Assembly: GCA_035333525.1 (NCBI GenBank)
Contig: DAOQQF010000015.1
Location: 1-22,423 of the forward strand
Reading direction: 5' to 3'
Length of the DNA stretch: 22,423 nucleotides
DNA from: CALMFT01 sp035333525
Lineage (GTDB): Bacteria; Patescibacteriota; Gracilibacteria; Absconditabacterales; Absconditicoccaceae
How positions within the stretch are numbered: position 1 is the stretch's first letter; each line of letters starts with the position of its first letter. A program made the translations under genes and the position numbers. The notes under the pieces were generated by a model. The model searched no databases. It was not told the origin of the DNA and was given only the letters and a program-made list of their open reading frames with translations. Of this stretch, positions 1 to 7,610 are shown piece after piece.

Positions 1-1
1 A

Positions 2-1288
2 GAAGCTGAAATATTTCGAAGAAAGGGTCAGCATATAGACAATATCTCAAACAGAGTATCACCAAAACATAAGATAGAAATTATCGACAAAAAAAGATAT
101 ACTCAAGACAAGTTAATGTTTCATATGCCAATCACACTCAACTTTTGTCGTGCAGAAAATAGTTTCAACAAACATCTCAATGAAACTATCAAAACTCATA
201 AAGATGAGATTACTATCCTGTGAATCGATCGCGGCGAGAAGCATTTGTTGTATTATTCTTTGATTAGACAAGATGGTACGATTATCAAAACCGGAAGCTG
301 GAATATGATCGGCAAAGTCGATTATCATGCAAAATTGGATGAAAGAGAAGCTGAGAGAGATGAGGCACAGGCAAACCGAGAACAGCAAGAACAAATCAAA
401 GACCTCAAACAATGATATATCTCACAAGTGATCCATGAGATCTGCAAAATTGTGATAGAGCACAATGCAATCATCATCTTGGAGGATCTCAATGGTGGCT
501 TCAAAAGATCCAGACAAAAAGTAGAAAAAAATGTCTATCAACAATTTGAGCTTGCATTGGCGAAGAAATTAAATTATCTAATATTCAAAGATAAGTGAGA
601 TCATGAAGTAGGTGGTATCCATCAAGCATATCAACTTACACCTCCAGTCAGCCAATTTCAAGACCTTAGTTTCCAAACTGGTATCATGTTTTATACTGCT
701 CCATGATATACTTCTACCACCTGTCCATGTTGTGGATGGAGGAAGAATCTCTATATTGACTACAAAAATGAAGAACAGGCAAAAGAAGTATTGAAAAATC
801 TAGCAATCACCAAGATAGACAAATGATATGAGATCGGATATACTGTGCTTGGAGACAAAAAATTATGAAGTCCTGATAAATCACGAAAGTTAGCTACTCA
901 CTGACAAATAAGATACCACTATGATACGAAAACCAAATTGTCTAAGATTTATGATATGGATAAACAATTTAATGAGTTATTTGAAACTATGTCAGACTAT
1001 CAAACTTGGCTCTCAGATGCAAGTGTCAGTCAGTGTAAATCTCTCATACGAAATCTCGCTATGCTGATGAAAATCAGAAATAGTCAGACCGGAACAGACA
1101 TCGATATCATCCAATGTCCTGCCTGCGGATTTAATAGTCGTGACTGATTTCAAGGTAATTACTACAATGGCGATGCCAATGGTGCCTACAATATCGCTCG
1201 CAAAGGCAAACTCATCTTGGACAAACTGGTAGCAGAATGAAAAACTACCATCAGACAAGATGAATGTGATTGAGCTTGGATGAAATAA
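2..1288 (+). CDS. cas12a: CRISPR effector nuclease Cas12a (Cpf1), C-terminal part, 5' end outside window
   Basis: RNA-guided DNA endonuclease of type V-A CRISPR systems, which also processes its own pre-crRNA. The visible 428 residues are the RuvC/Nuc lobe; family members are about 1200-1300 aa, so roughly 800 residues lie upstream. RuvC-I is GIDRGEKHLLYY with catalytic Asp at visible residue 76, RuvC-II is ILEDLN with Glu at 161, and RuvC-III is DANGAYNIA with Asp at 391, so the nuclease looks intact. The segment before DANGA (MKIRNSQTG) matches the Nuc-domain region of known Cas12a. Ten in-frame TGA codons read as Gly, including the invariant first Gly of GIDRG. Unusually, CPCCG (from residue 241) and CPACG (from 372) form two Cys pairs where As/Lb/Fn-type Cas12a has none. 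Followed by cas4-cas1-cas2 and the array in the same direction. Identification is firm. Confidence 0.97.
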
Positions 1289-1296
1289 ATAACTCA

Positions 1297-1387
1297 TTTA
1301 CTATATTAGTATGCTATTATCAAAACAAGCTATTTAATAAATCAAAGACTTTATTTCTATTTTACTATATTAGTATGCCATTATCAA
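1297..1387 (+). repeat. Two 27-nt direct repeats spanning cas12a-type start regions
   Basis: Positions 1297-1323 and 1361-1387 are identical except for one base (T versus C, the first base after ATG+1). Each contains TTACTATATTAGTATGC, with ATG at 1311 in copy one and 1375 in copy two. The second copy opens the Cas12a-like relic; the first reads only eight codons (MLLSKQAI) before TAA. This looks like tandem duplication of a 5' gene region. The true start of the upstream cas12a is outside the window, so it is unknown whether it shares this sequence. Confidence 0.8.
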
Positions 1388-1470
1388 CACTCACAAACTT
1401 ATTTGAAGTTATCAAAACTATCAAATTTGAATTAAAACCAAGCAAAGAAACCAAAAAGAGGATAAAATAA
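1375..1470 (+). pseudogene. Relic of a second cas12a 5' end (31 codons)
   Basis: The ORF begins MPLSTLTNLFEVIKT and continues IKFELKPSKETKKRIK before TAA. It closely resembles the extreme N-terminus of Cas12a proteins (pattern FTNLYxVSKTLRFELxPxGKT, the first strand and bridge into the WED domain), yet sits 87 bp downstream of a cas12a stop codon and 81 bp before cas4. It has no catalytic part. The likely explanation is a tandem duplication or recombination of cas12a followed by deletion, leaving only the start. It could be expressed as a microprotein, but nothing supports a function. The match is from memory of the family motif, not a search. Confidence 0.7.
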
Positions 1471-1551
1471 TCTAGAAGTTAAAAAACATAAAGAAGATTG
1501 ACGATGATCTGATGTGATCATGAGATCAAATATAGTTCGAACAAAATAAAT

Positions 1552-2124
1552 ATGGATTCTACTATCAACATATCTACTCTCAATGACTTCATCTTCTGCC
1601 CCAAGAGTATCTACTATCACCAACTCTACGGTAAGTATCACAAACAATCATATCAAGATACTCCGCAAACCGCTTGAACACTCAACCATGAATCGATAGA
1701 TACACAGAAATATAGTAGTAGTAAAGATATCTTGCAGGGTATGGAAGTCTATTCGTCTACCTATAATCTGACTGGTAAGATAGATCTTTTTCATATCTCC
1801 AAAAAATCTCTCATAGAGAGAAAAACAAAGATCAATAAAGTGTATGATGGATATAAATATCAACTCTATGCACAGTATTACTGTCTTATAGAGATGTGAT
1901 ATGAAGTAGATTATATTAAACTCTATTCATTGTCAGATAATCAAATCTATCCAATCGACATACCGCCACAGAGTGAACAAAAAAAGTTTGAACAATTATT
2001 ATCAAATTATCGTAATTTCTCTATCAATAAACCATGATTTACACAAAATATCAATAAATGTCATAAATGTATCTATCGTGAACTATGTGATCGATATAGT
2101 ACCCAAGATCCTCTTATCAGTTAA
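1552..2124 (+). CDS. cas4: CRISPR adaptation exonuclease Cas4
   Basis: RecB-family nuclease with an iron-sulfur cluster that trims and orients prespacers with Cas1-Cas2 by recognising the PAM. The 190-aa product has the family layout: first cluster Cys at 16 (FCPKSIYYH), GTxxHE with His 46, GKID with Asp 78, ERK with Glu 89 and Lys 91, a YKYQLYAQYY helix near 101-110, and the C-terminal cysteines 170, 173 and 179 (CHKCIYRELC). Three TGA codons encode Gly, one in the conserved GTxxH motif. The ATG at 1552 is chosen because it leaves the usual short strand before the first Cys; an in-frame ATG at 1504 would add 16 residues with no family resemblance. It lies 8 nt before cas1, which suggests one transcript. 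Confidence 0.95.
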
Positions 2125-2132
2125 TATCTCAC

Positions 2133-3104
2133 ATGTTATCATATCCAGATTACCAACATAAACAAATTGCTATTATTACGAGTGATGAGTATAAAAATAT
2201 GACACTCAGAGCTGGTAATATCATTATTAAGCAAGATGATCAGATTATCAATCAACTGAGCTGTGCCAAGATTTTTTGTTTATGGATAGTAGGAGATTGT
2301 ACTTTGACTACTAAACTGATCGATGAACTACTGTGATATGGTATCAGTATCTATTGTCTCTGATCTCATCTCAAACCTAAATTTGTCATAGGTAATCAGC
2401 TGGAGTGAAATTACCTACTCAGGATCCAACAATATCAGTCAGACTCAGATCTACTCCAAGCAAAACATATCGTCACCAATAAAATATATAATCAGCTCCA
2501 TCTCCTCAAATCGCTCAGATCCAAATCAGATGTACTCAAAAACACGATCAAACAAATCGATCAGATTATTTCCAATATTCAATCAATAGATAATATTGAT
2601 AGTCTGAGATGATATGAATGAACGGCAGCAAAATTATTTTTTTGACAGTATTTTTTTGAATGTGATCGATATCGTAGATCTCCTAGGACCAAGATTGATG
2701 TACCAAATTTTCTTTTAGACATGTGATATGGTTTCTTATATAATTTTATGGAAGCGCATCTTAATCTCTATGGTTTTGATATCTATAAATGATTTTATCA
2801 TACTTTATTTTTTGAGAGAAAATCACTCGTATGTGATATCATAGAGCCATTTCGTTGTATCATAGACCAAACTATCCGTAAGGCATATAATTTGGGACAA
2901 ATCAATGAAAAAGACCGGAAACTAACTAAATGACAATATCGTATCGATCGAGAAACGAGTAAGAAATACATCAAACTATTTCTCGAAGCACTCATGAGTA
3001 ACAAAAAAGATATATTTATATATACCAAGTGATACTATAGAGCTGTGATAAATAATCAATTTAATGATTTACCTTATTTCTACATTAATCAAACATTATG
3101 ATAA
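2133..3104 (+). CDS. cas1: CRISPR integrase Cas1
   Basis: Metal-dependent integrase that inserts spacers into the array as a Cas1-Cas2 complex. The 323-aa product has the N-terminal beta domain (about 1-100) and the helical catalytic domain. Likely metal ligands are Glu 162 in RGYEGTAAKLFF, His 223 in KGFYHTLFFERKS and Glu 238 in CDIIEPFR. Length is typical. It contains many TGA=Gly codons, two of them flanking the catalytic Glu (G-Y-E-G), and the last codon before TAA is also TGA. Its 3' end overlaps the start of cas2 by 7 nt (ATGATAA), so the two are likely translationally coupled. No Shine-Dalgarno is evident before the ATG. Confidence 0.96.
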
Positions 3105-3376
3105 TACTTTCTTATGATATAACAAACGATAGAGTCAGAACAAAATTTGCTCAGTTTCTTAACAAATATGGTAGAAGACTTCAATATAGTGTACGAGAAC
3201 TAAAATATAGTGAAAGGATGCTTGATGTTATTTTAGTTGAAATTGAAAAAAAATGGAAAAAATCGTTTGAAAATACAGATAGTATTCTTATACTAAAGAT
3301 ATGTGAATGATGTAATAAAAAAATAATTAGATACTGATATGCAGTACAAGAAGAACAAGAAATTGTGTTCTTATAG
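3098..3376 (+). CDS. cas2: CRISPR adaptation protein Cas2
   Basis: Small ferredoxin-fold dimer that bridges two Cas1 dimers during spacer integration. The 92-aa product starts MIILSYDITNDRVRTKF with the conserved Asp 7 at the end of strand one. The YGRRLQYSVRE segment (24-34) is the typical second-strand region, and length is normal for the family. It overlaps the end of cas1, and the array leader begins right after its TAG. Two TGA=Gly codons lie near the C-terminus. Confidence 0.93.
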
Positions 3377-3549
3377 TTCATTAATGTTGTTACAGACAAG
3401 AGTATAAATCGTCCTGTGGGTTATATAGTATGTTATAAACTTGCAAACCTATTGTCTTATTTTTTTGATAATACGGTAAGAAGCTTATTTTGTGATATTA
3501 GCTATTATTAGTATATACCAAATAATGGCTTTCAAAAGCTAAAGTTAGG
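3377..3549 (+). promoter_or_regulatory. CRISPR leader with candidate promoter
   Basis: AT-rich, non-coding 173-nt stretch between cas2 and the first repeat, in the position of a leader. A possible sigma-70 promoter is TTGTGA (3490-3495), a 16-nt spacer and TATATA (3512-3517), which would start transcription about 25 nt before the first repeat. The last 19 nt plus the first repeat recur after the N gap. The role as leader rests on position; the promoter is only a motif match. Confidence 0.5.
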
Positions 3550-3740
3550 GTTTATAACCCCTAGTGGATTTCTACTTTTGTAGATNNNNNNNNNNNNNNN
3601 NNNNNNNNNNNNNNNNNNNNNNNNNNNNNNNNNNNNNNNNNNNNNNNNNNNNNNNNNNNNNNNNNNNNNNNNNNNNNNNNNNNNNTTCAAAAGCTAAAGT
3701 TAGGGTTTATAACCCCTAGTGGATTTCTACTTTTGTAGAT
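3531..3740 (+). other. 100-N scaffold gap (3586-3685) flanked by an exact 55-nt duplication
   Basis: The 55 nt immediately before the Ns (3531-3585, 19 nt of leader plus the first repeat) are identical to the 55 nt immediately after them (3686-3740). An exact 55-nt end overlap is what two contigs from a k=55 de Bruijn graph share, and 100 Ns is a standard placeholder of unknown length. The real locus therefore probably has one copy here, or has a variable leader-proximal spacer set that broke the graph. Confidence 0.85.
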
Positions 3741-4638
3741 AAGTATCATACTATAATAGCATCACCGTTTATAACCCCTAGTGGATTTCTACTTTTGTAG
3801 ATCTTCAACATCAAGTTATAGGATACTTTGAGTTTATAACCCCTAGTGGATTTCTACTTTTGTAGATACAAGTCTCTTATCCAATTTATAAACTGTTTAT
3901 AACCCCTAGTGGATTTCTACTTTTGTAGATATGGAACGCCGTTTACGCATATAAATCTTGTTTATAACCCCTAGTGGATTTCTACTTTTGTAGATTATAT
4001 TAAGGAAAGTATATTTGTAATTGTTTATAACCCCTAGTGGATTTCTACTTTTGTAGATCACTCGTATTAGCAGATACATCAGCATTGTTTATAACCCCTA
4101 GTGGATTTCTACTTTTGTAGATATTGTCCTAGTAGATAAGCCCTTGGACCGTTTATAACCCCTAGTGGATTTCTACTTTTGTAGATACTCGTTGTCTTCA
4201 ATCATCTCAAGTAAAGTTTATAACCCCTAGTGGATTTCTACTTTTGTAGATAGATGATCTTCAATCTATTATTTGGTGAGGTTTATAACCCCTAGTGGAT
4301 TTCTACTTTTGTAGATGACGAGCTTATGATGTCGAATAATGAGGTTTATAACCCCTAGTGGATTTCTACTTTTGTAGATCCGCCATTGCTACTATGTTTG
4401 GGTCTGTCTTGTTTATAACCCCTAGTGGATTTCTACTTTTGTAGATTTAATATATTCGGTATAAGCAATCACAGGGTTTATAACCCCTAGTGGATTTCTA
4501 CTTTTGTAGATCCTTGTTTGTCTTTTCTGCCATTATAATGTTTATAACCCCTAGTGGATTTCTACTTTTGTAGATATTGCATATATCTAGGTCTTTGTTC
4601 TGGTTTATAACCCCTAGTGGATTTCTACTTTTGTAGAT
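3550..4638 (+). CRISPR. Type V-A CRISPR array, 16 visible repeats of 36 nt
   Basis: All repeats appear identical: they start GTTTATAACCCCTAGTGG and end in the Cas12a hairpin TTTCTACTTTTGTAGAT (stem TCTAC/GTAGA, loop TTTT), the pre-crRNA handle that Cas12a cuts. One repeat is at 3550-3585 before the gap. Fifteen follow it, starting at 3705, 3767, 3832, 3895, 3960, 4023, 4087, 4151, 4216, 4281, 4344, 4411, 4476, 4540 and 4603. The 14 spacers between them are 26-31 nt (for example 3741-3766 is 26 nt and 4380-4410 is 31 nt), all different. The last repeat is not degenerate, so the true distal end is not obvious; 4639 onward is non-repeat. No spacer was noticed matching elsewhere in the window by eye. 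Confidence 0.99.
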
Positions 4639-4707
4639 GACAAGTATTTGAAGGGAGTACATGAGTTGTTGAACGATAAATAGAAAAAGAGTGTTGATTT
4701 TTTGATT
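4639..4707. other. Array trailer, no gene seen
   Basis: Sixty-nine nucleotides between the last repeat and the 3' end of the converging minus-strand gene. The first 25-30 nt could be a final spacer lacking its closing repeat. A run TTTTTTGATTTT lies near 4698-4709, but no clear terminator hairpin was found. Confidence 0.4.
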
Positions 4708-5883
4708 TTAGGTAATTTCAAAAGTATTTACTATTTTCTTTGCTAATCAAAATTTATTTTCACTAATAGCTTGTCTTACCCATCAAAATAGTTTTTTTTT
4801 AAAATTTTCCGAAAAATCATTATAAGAAATTTTAAGTCATGATTTATATAATAGTTTAACGCCTTCGAGTGATCTTTCTCTATCTTTTGATTCTATTCCA
4901 AGATCATAAAGACAATCTTCACAAATATCAAGCATATTTTGATATCACTCATCATATTGAAAAATATCATTTTTCTTTAGCTTAAAAAGGTTAATAACCA
5001 TAGTATTATTTTTTTCGTCATTATTACGTAAGGAGTTTCTGAATATTCTTATGGCTATATCTTTATGAATATAATTAGTCGGCATTTTTTCAATAAAGTG
5101 CAATGCTACTGAATCTTCAAAAAAATTGTGATTAATTAAATATGAAATCACATGGAAATTTATCTCTTTCGATAGATTAAGGTTTTCCATGAGATAGGTA
5201 CTTTCGTGATATGCTATCTGCATATAATATTTATTATCTAATTTAATTTTTTTTATATATTCTTCAGCCATTTCTTTTACTTTTGATGAATTAGTTATTT
5301 TTGCTGGAATTTTTATTCCTATTGATTTGCATATAAATATATTTTTTATATCTTTCAAAATATTTTTCGATATAAAATCTTGTATATTTTTTGAATTTAG
5401 AATTCTAGATATCGTTTCTGAACCTTTACTTGTATAAGACCAATGATCTTCTTCTTCTAGCGTATTTTCTATTATTGCCTTAACATTGTAAACAAAAACC
5501 TCACTTCCTATAGGATCCTTAATTGTTCATGTTATGACTTTATTAAAATAAGCAATTACTCTTTTAGTAGCTAAAGAATTTAATTTTTCTTCATAATGTT
5601 TTGATCCTTTTTCATAATGTTCTAGTTCTTTAATTGCACTGATAATTTCTTCATGCTTTCATCATAATGATATTTTTTTAAGACTTTTCTTCAAAAATTC
5701 AGGATTAGTACTATCATGAGTAATATTTGTTTTGTTATCCATTATAAAAAAAGAAAAATAAATCTGATTATCAACGTAAAAATAAATCATTGATAGAGTA
5801 TAACTCTCTCTCTTGTCAAATATTTTGAGCACTTTTTTTGAGAATTTTTTGTTAGGGTAGTAATAGCAGTTATTATGCTCCAA
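4708..5883 (-). CDS. Hypothetical protein next to the CRISPR array
   Basis: Not recognised. With TGA as Gly the frame is open for 391 residues, from a TTG at 5883 to TAA at 4708-4710. The product is rich in Lys, Asn, Ile and Glu and looks soluble, with alternating hydrophobic patterns in MIYFYVDNQIYFSFFIM (about 32-48) and helix-like stretches such as SKVKEMAEEYIKKIKL. No signal peptide, zinc motif or catalytic signature was seen. The start is uncertain: there is no ATG near the 5' end, and a second open frame (5742-5987) overlaps it and joins at an A-AAA-AAG heptamer, so the real N-terminus may come from that frame by -1 frameshift or be broken by an indel. It converges on the array, and its adjacency to cas genes is the only functional hint. 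Confidence 0.6.
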
Positions 5884-5987
5884 TCATCAGTATGAATTAC
5901 CCTAGGAAGAGTAGCTCTTTTATCTTTTCTTATCTGTTTATCTATTGGATGAATGATAGCTATCAAGAAGTCTTTTGTTTTATCCAA
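5742..5987 (-). CDS. Possible N-terminal frame of the preceding gene
   Basis: An 81-codon frame starts with TTG at 5987 (at the edge of a 24-bp palindrome), reads DKTKDFLIAIIHPIDKQI early on and RVIHTDDWSIITAITTL further in, then ends at TAA 5742-5744. The first 50 codons look protein-like and the last part is low-complexity Phe/Ile. At 5833-5839 the minus strand has seven As read as caA AAA AAG; slipping back one base enters the 391-codon frame downstream. The merged product would be about 425 aa. It may be a programmed frameshift, a sequencing or assembly indel, or a chance ORF. Confidence 0.35.
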
Positions 5988-6010
5988 AGTAGGGTAGTAC
6001 TACCCTACTT
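5987..6010. promoter_or_regulatory. Perfect 24-bp palindrome
   Basis: Half-site AAGTAGGGTAGT is followed directly by its exact reverse complement ACTACCCTACTT, with no spacer. It sits at the 5' end of the minus-strand frame beginning at 5987, where an operator for a dimeric repressor would be expected. The motif GGGTAG recurs at 5855-5860 and CCCTA at 5900-5904. The function is inferred from position only. Confidence 0.6.
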
Positions 6011-6463
6011 CATAGACTTTTATAGGAGAGTGATAGAGTATCAAGTACATTCGTATTATTATAGAGAATAATTATCAGTGACCTTGAGAAATAAATAATA
6101 TAAAGTGAAGTTTTATGATTATTCCATGAAAGAGATTTCTTATAATAAAAATATAAGAGATCTTATTATATAGATAGTATACCTTACTATACAAGATTAT
6201 AGACTCTCTATTGGAGGTATAAATGATACTTGAAATAATCTCTTTTGTGTCTCTCTACCATATTCTAACTTCGCATAAGATATATTATGCGAAGTTTAGG
6301 TTATCTTGTAAAAGAAAAACTCAGTTTATCTTGAAATAGTATGTATAATAATTAATTTATGGAATATTCCATAAATTAGTTTGTCAGACAATATATATAT
6401 ATATATATATTTGACTTATGATATTTTATGATCTGATTATTTTTTATTTTTTTTATAACTCGT
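6011..6463. other. Intergenic region with hairpin, palindrome and AT tract
   Basis: No convincing gene in either strand. It contains a 12-bp perfect stem at 6267-6296 (AACTTCGCATAA, loop GATATA, TTATGCGAAGTT), a 26-bp perfect palindrome at 6353-6378 centred on GGAATATTCC, a (AT)10 tract at 6391-6410, and one copy of a dispersed repeat at 6081-6127. The two divergent genes on either side probably share this region for promoters. The hairpin at 6267 lacks a T run and so is not a standard terminator. Confidence 0.6.
6081..6127 (+). repeat. Dispersed repeat, copy 1
   Basis: Begins ACCTTGAGAAATAAATAATA and continues through AGTGAAGTTTTATGATTA. It matches 18206-18253 at most positions, including the shared stretch GAAGTTTTATGATTA and the small hairpin around it. 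It lies in an intergenic region. Confidence 0.65.
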
Positions 6464-6811
6464 ATGGAATATTATAAATCCAAAAAAAGTTATGATTGAA
6501 GATGAAGAAATCCAAAACGTAGATTGGTGAGCAATACTCCCCTATCAACATGTCGAAAACCGGAATGAAGATCGTGATCTGGTGATTGCGTGAGTATAGA
6601 TATTGATGAAATTGATGCTCTCAAGCTTAAATATCTTGATGGTATGCATCTTATAGAGGCTTGTCAAATTATGTGAATCTCCAAATCATTGTTCGGGCAA
6701 ATCGTAAATAATGGCTTATATAAGCTTATAGAAGGTATTGTATGAGGAAAAACTATTATTATTAAACAAACTCATGATCTATGAAATGGATTTGGAGAAC
6801 CAATTATTTAG
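6464..6811 (+). CDS. DUF134-family putative DNA-binding protein
   Basis: The 115-aa product follows the DUF134 layout: a basic start with GRGRNPKRR (12-20), then the acidic helix SIDIDEIDALKLKYLDG (44-60), then a helix-turn-helix HLIEACQIMGISKSLFGQIV (62-81), and a short strand after GKT (95-97). The family is small, sigma-region-4-like and thought to bind DNA; its role is not established. Seven TGA codons encode Gly, including the turn Gly of the HTH (MGIS) and the GRGR motif, so the gene is invisible under the standard code. The ATG at 6464 follows TATAAC by only four bases, so the transcript may have almost no leader. It ends 8 nt inside the 3' end of the converging gene. Confidence 0.75.
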
Positions 6812-7400
6812 TATCAGGTTTAATATCACGAGCTAGTTGTTTAAATATCAACTCCATACGTTGCTTGAATATTGCTTTATCATAGGTGTCTTTACGAACG
6901 ATATCTGGTTTACTAATATCAGCTTCATCACAATAGCTAGAAACACTATAAAAGCTATGATTTGTAGTATCAAAGGTAACAGTTCTTGTCATAAGATTTC
7001 ATTGCTTCCATGTCTGTTCTTCTGGTAATTCGTAATCACTATGTATGCTAATTTTTCGTGGTAAAACTTCTCATGGTTTAATAAAATAATCAAACGTTTG
7101 TTGAACAGTAATATTTTTTTCAATACCCATAATAGGTTTTGTAGGATCTTCATTATTATATGTTTCTCATTTGGTTTTAAATTCATCTTCCATACCAAAA
7201 AATCTTCATCAAAGTGACTCCACCTTATTTTCTTTTCAATATCTTGTAAAGAATGGCGTCAATGTATCACGTAATAATGTATTTATCCCCTCTCTAAGTG
7301 GATCTTGAGTTTCGTTTGAGGATAAAGCATCTCAGACCTCTTGAGTATAAGGTGGTGGGGTTGTTTGCTTATTGACTTCATAAGTTTTGTTTTTGTCCAT
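6804..7400 (-). CDS. Hypothetical protein, 198 aa
   Basis: Not recognised. It starts at ATG 7400 with MDKNKTYEVNKQTTPPPYTQ, a charged and probably disordered N-terminus. It continues with a soluble domain containing FFGMEDEFKTKGET (about 67-80) and YFIKPGEVLPRK, and ends in a helical Lys/Arg-rich tail (KQRMELIFKQLARDIK). No signal peptide, membrane segment or known catalytic motif was seen. Several TGA codons encode Gly, two of them consecutive (SLGGRFF). It converges with the DUF134 gene, overlapping it by 8 nt, and is divergent from the initiator tRNA. An AT-rich promoter region lies at 7401-7514. Confidence 0.65.
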
Positions 7401-7514
7401 AATTATTGACTAAAAAATAAAAATAACTCATTCTTGCTTGTATTTACTATTCATATAATTATTATACACACTACATTTCAAAAAGCAAATCATAAATAAT
7501 CTGATACATATTAT

Positions 7515-7588
7515 TGCGGGGTAGAGCAGTCTGGTAGCTCGCTGGGCTCATAACCCAGAGGCCGGTGGTTCAAATCCATCCTCCGCAA
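7515..7588 (+). tRNA. Initiator tRNA-fMet (CAT)
   Basis: A full cloverleaf folds: acceptor TGCGGGG/CTCCGCA, anticodon stem CTGGG/CCCAG around loop CTCATAA (anticodon CAT at 7549-7551), T stem GGTGG/CCATC with loop TTCAAAT, and discriminator A at 7588. The three consecutive G:C pairs next to the anticodon loop mark it as the initiator rather than the elongator. Position 1:72 is U:A instead of the usual mismatched C:A. CCA is not encoded. A run of T follows at 7589-7596, a likely terminator. Confidence 0.93.
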
Positions 7589-7610
7589 TTTTTTTTCATA
7601 TTTTTTTAGC

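Noticed and set aside
612..1297. Short ORFs on both strands inside cas12a
   Set aside because: They are shadows of the cas12a frame, which is continuous when TGA is Gly and carries all RuvC motifs.
2..3376. cas genes as decayed pseudogenes full of stops
   Set aside because: All the internal 'stops' are TGA at conserved glycines; there are no in-frame TAA or TAG codons.
3741..4602. Self-targeting spacers
   Set aside because: No spacer was seen to match other parts of the window by eye; a proper search is needed before claiming any.
6267..6296. Intrinsic terminator
   Set aside because: The 12-bp stem is strong but no T run follows on either strand and no gene ends next to it.
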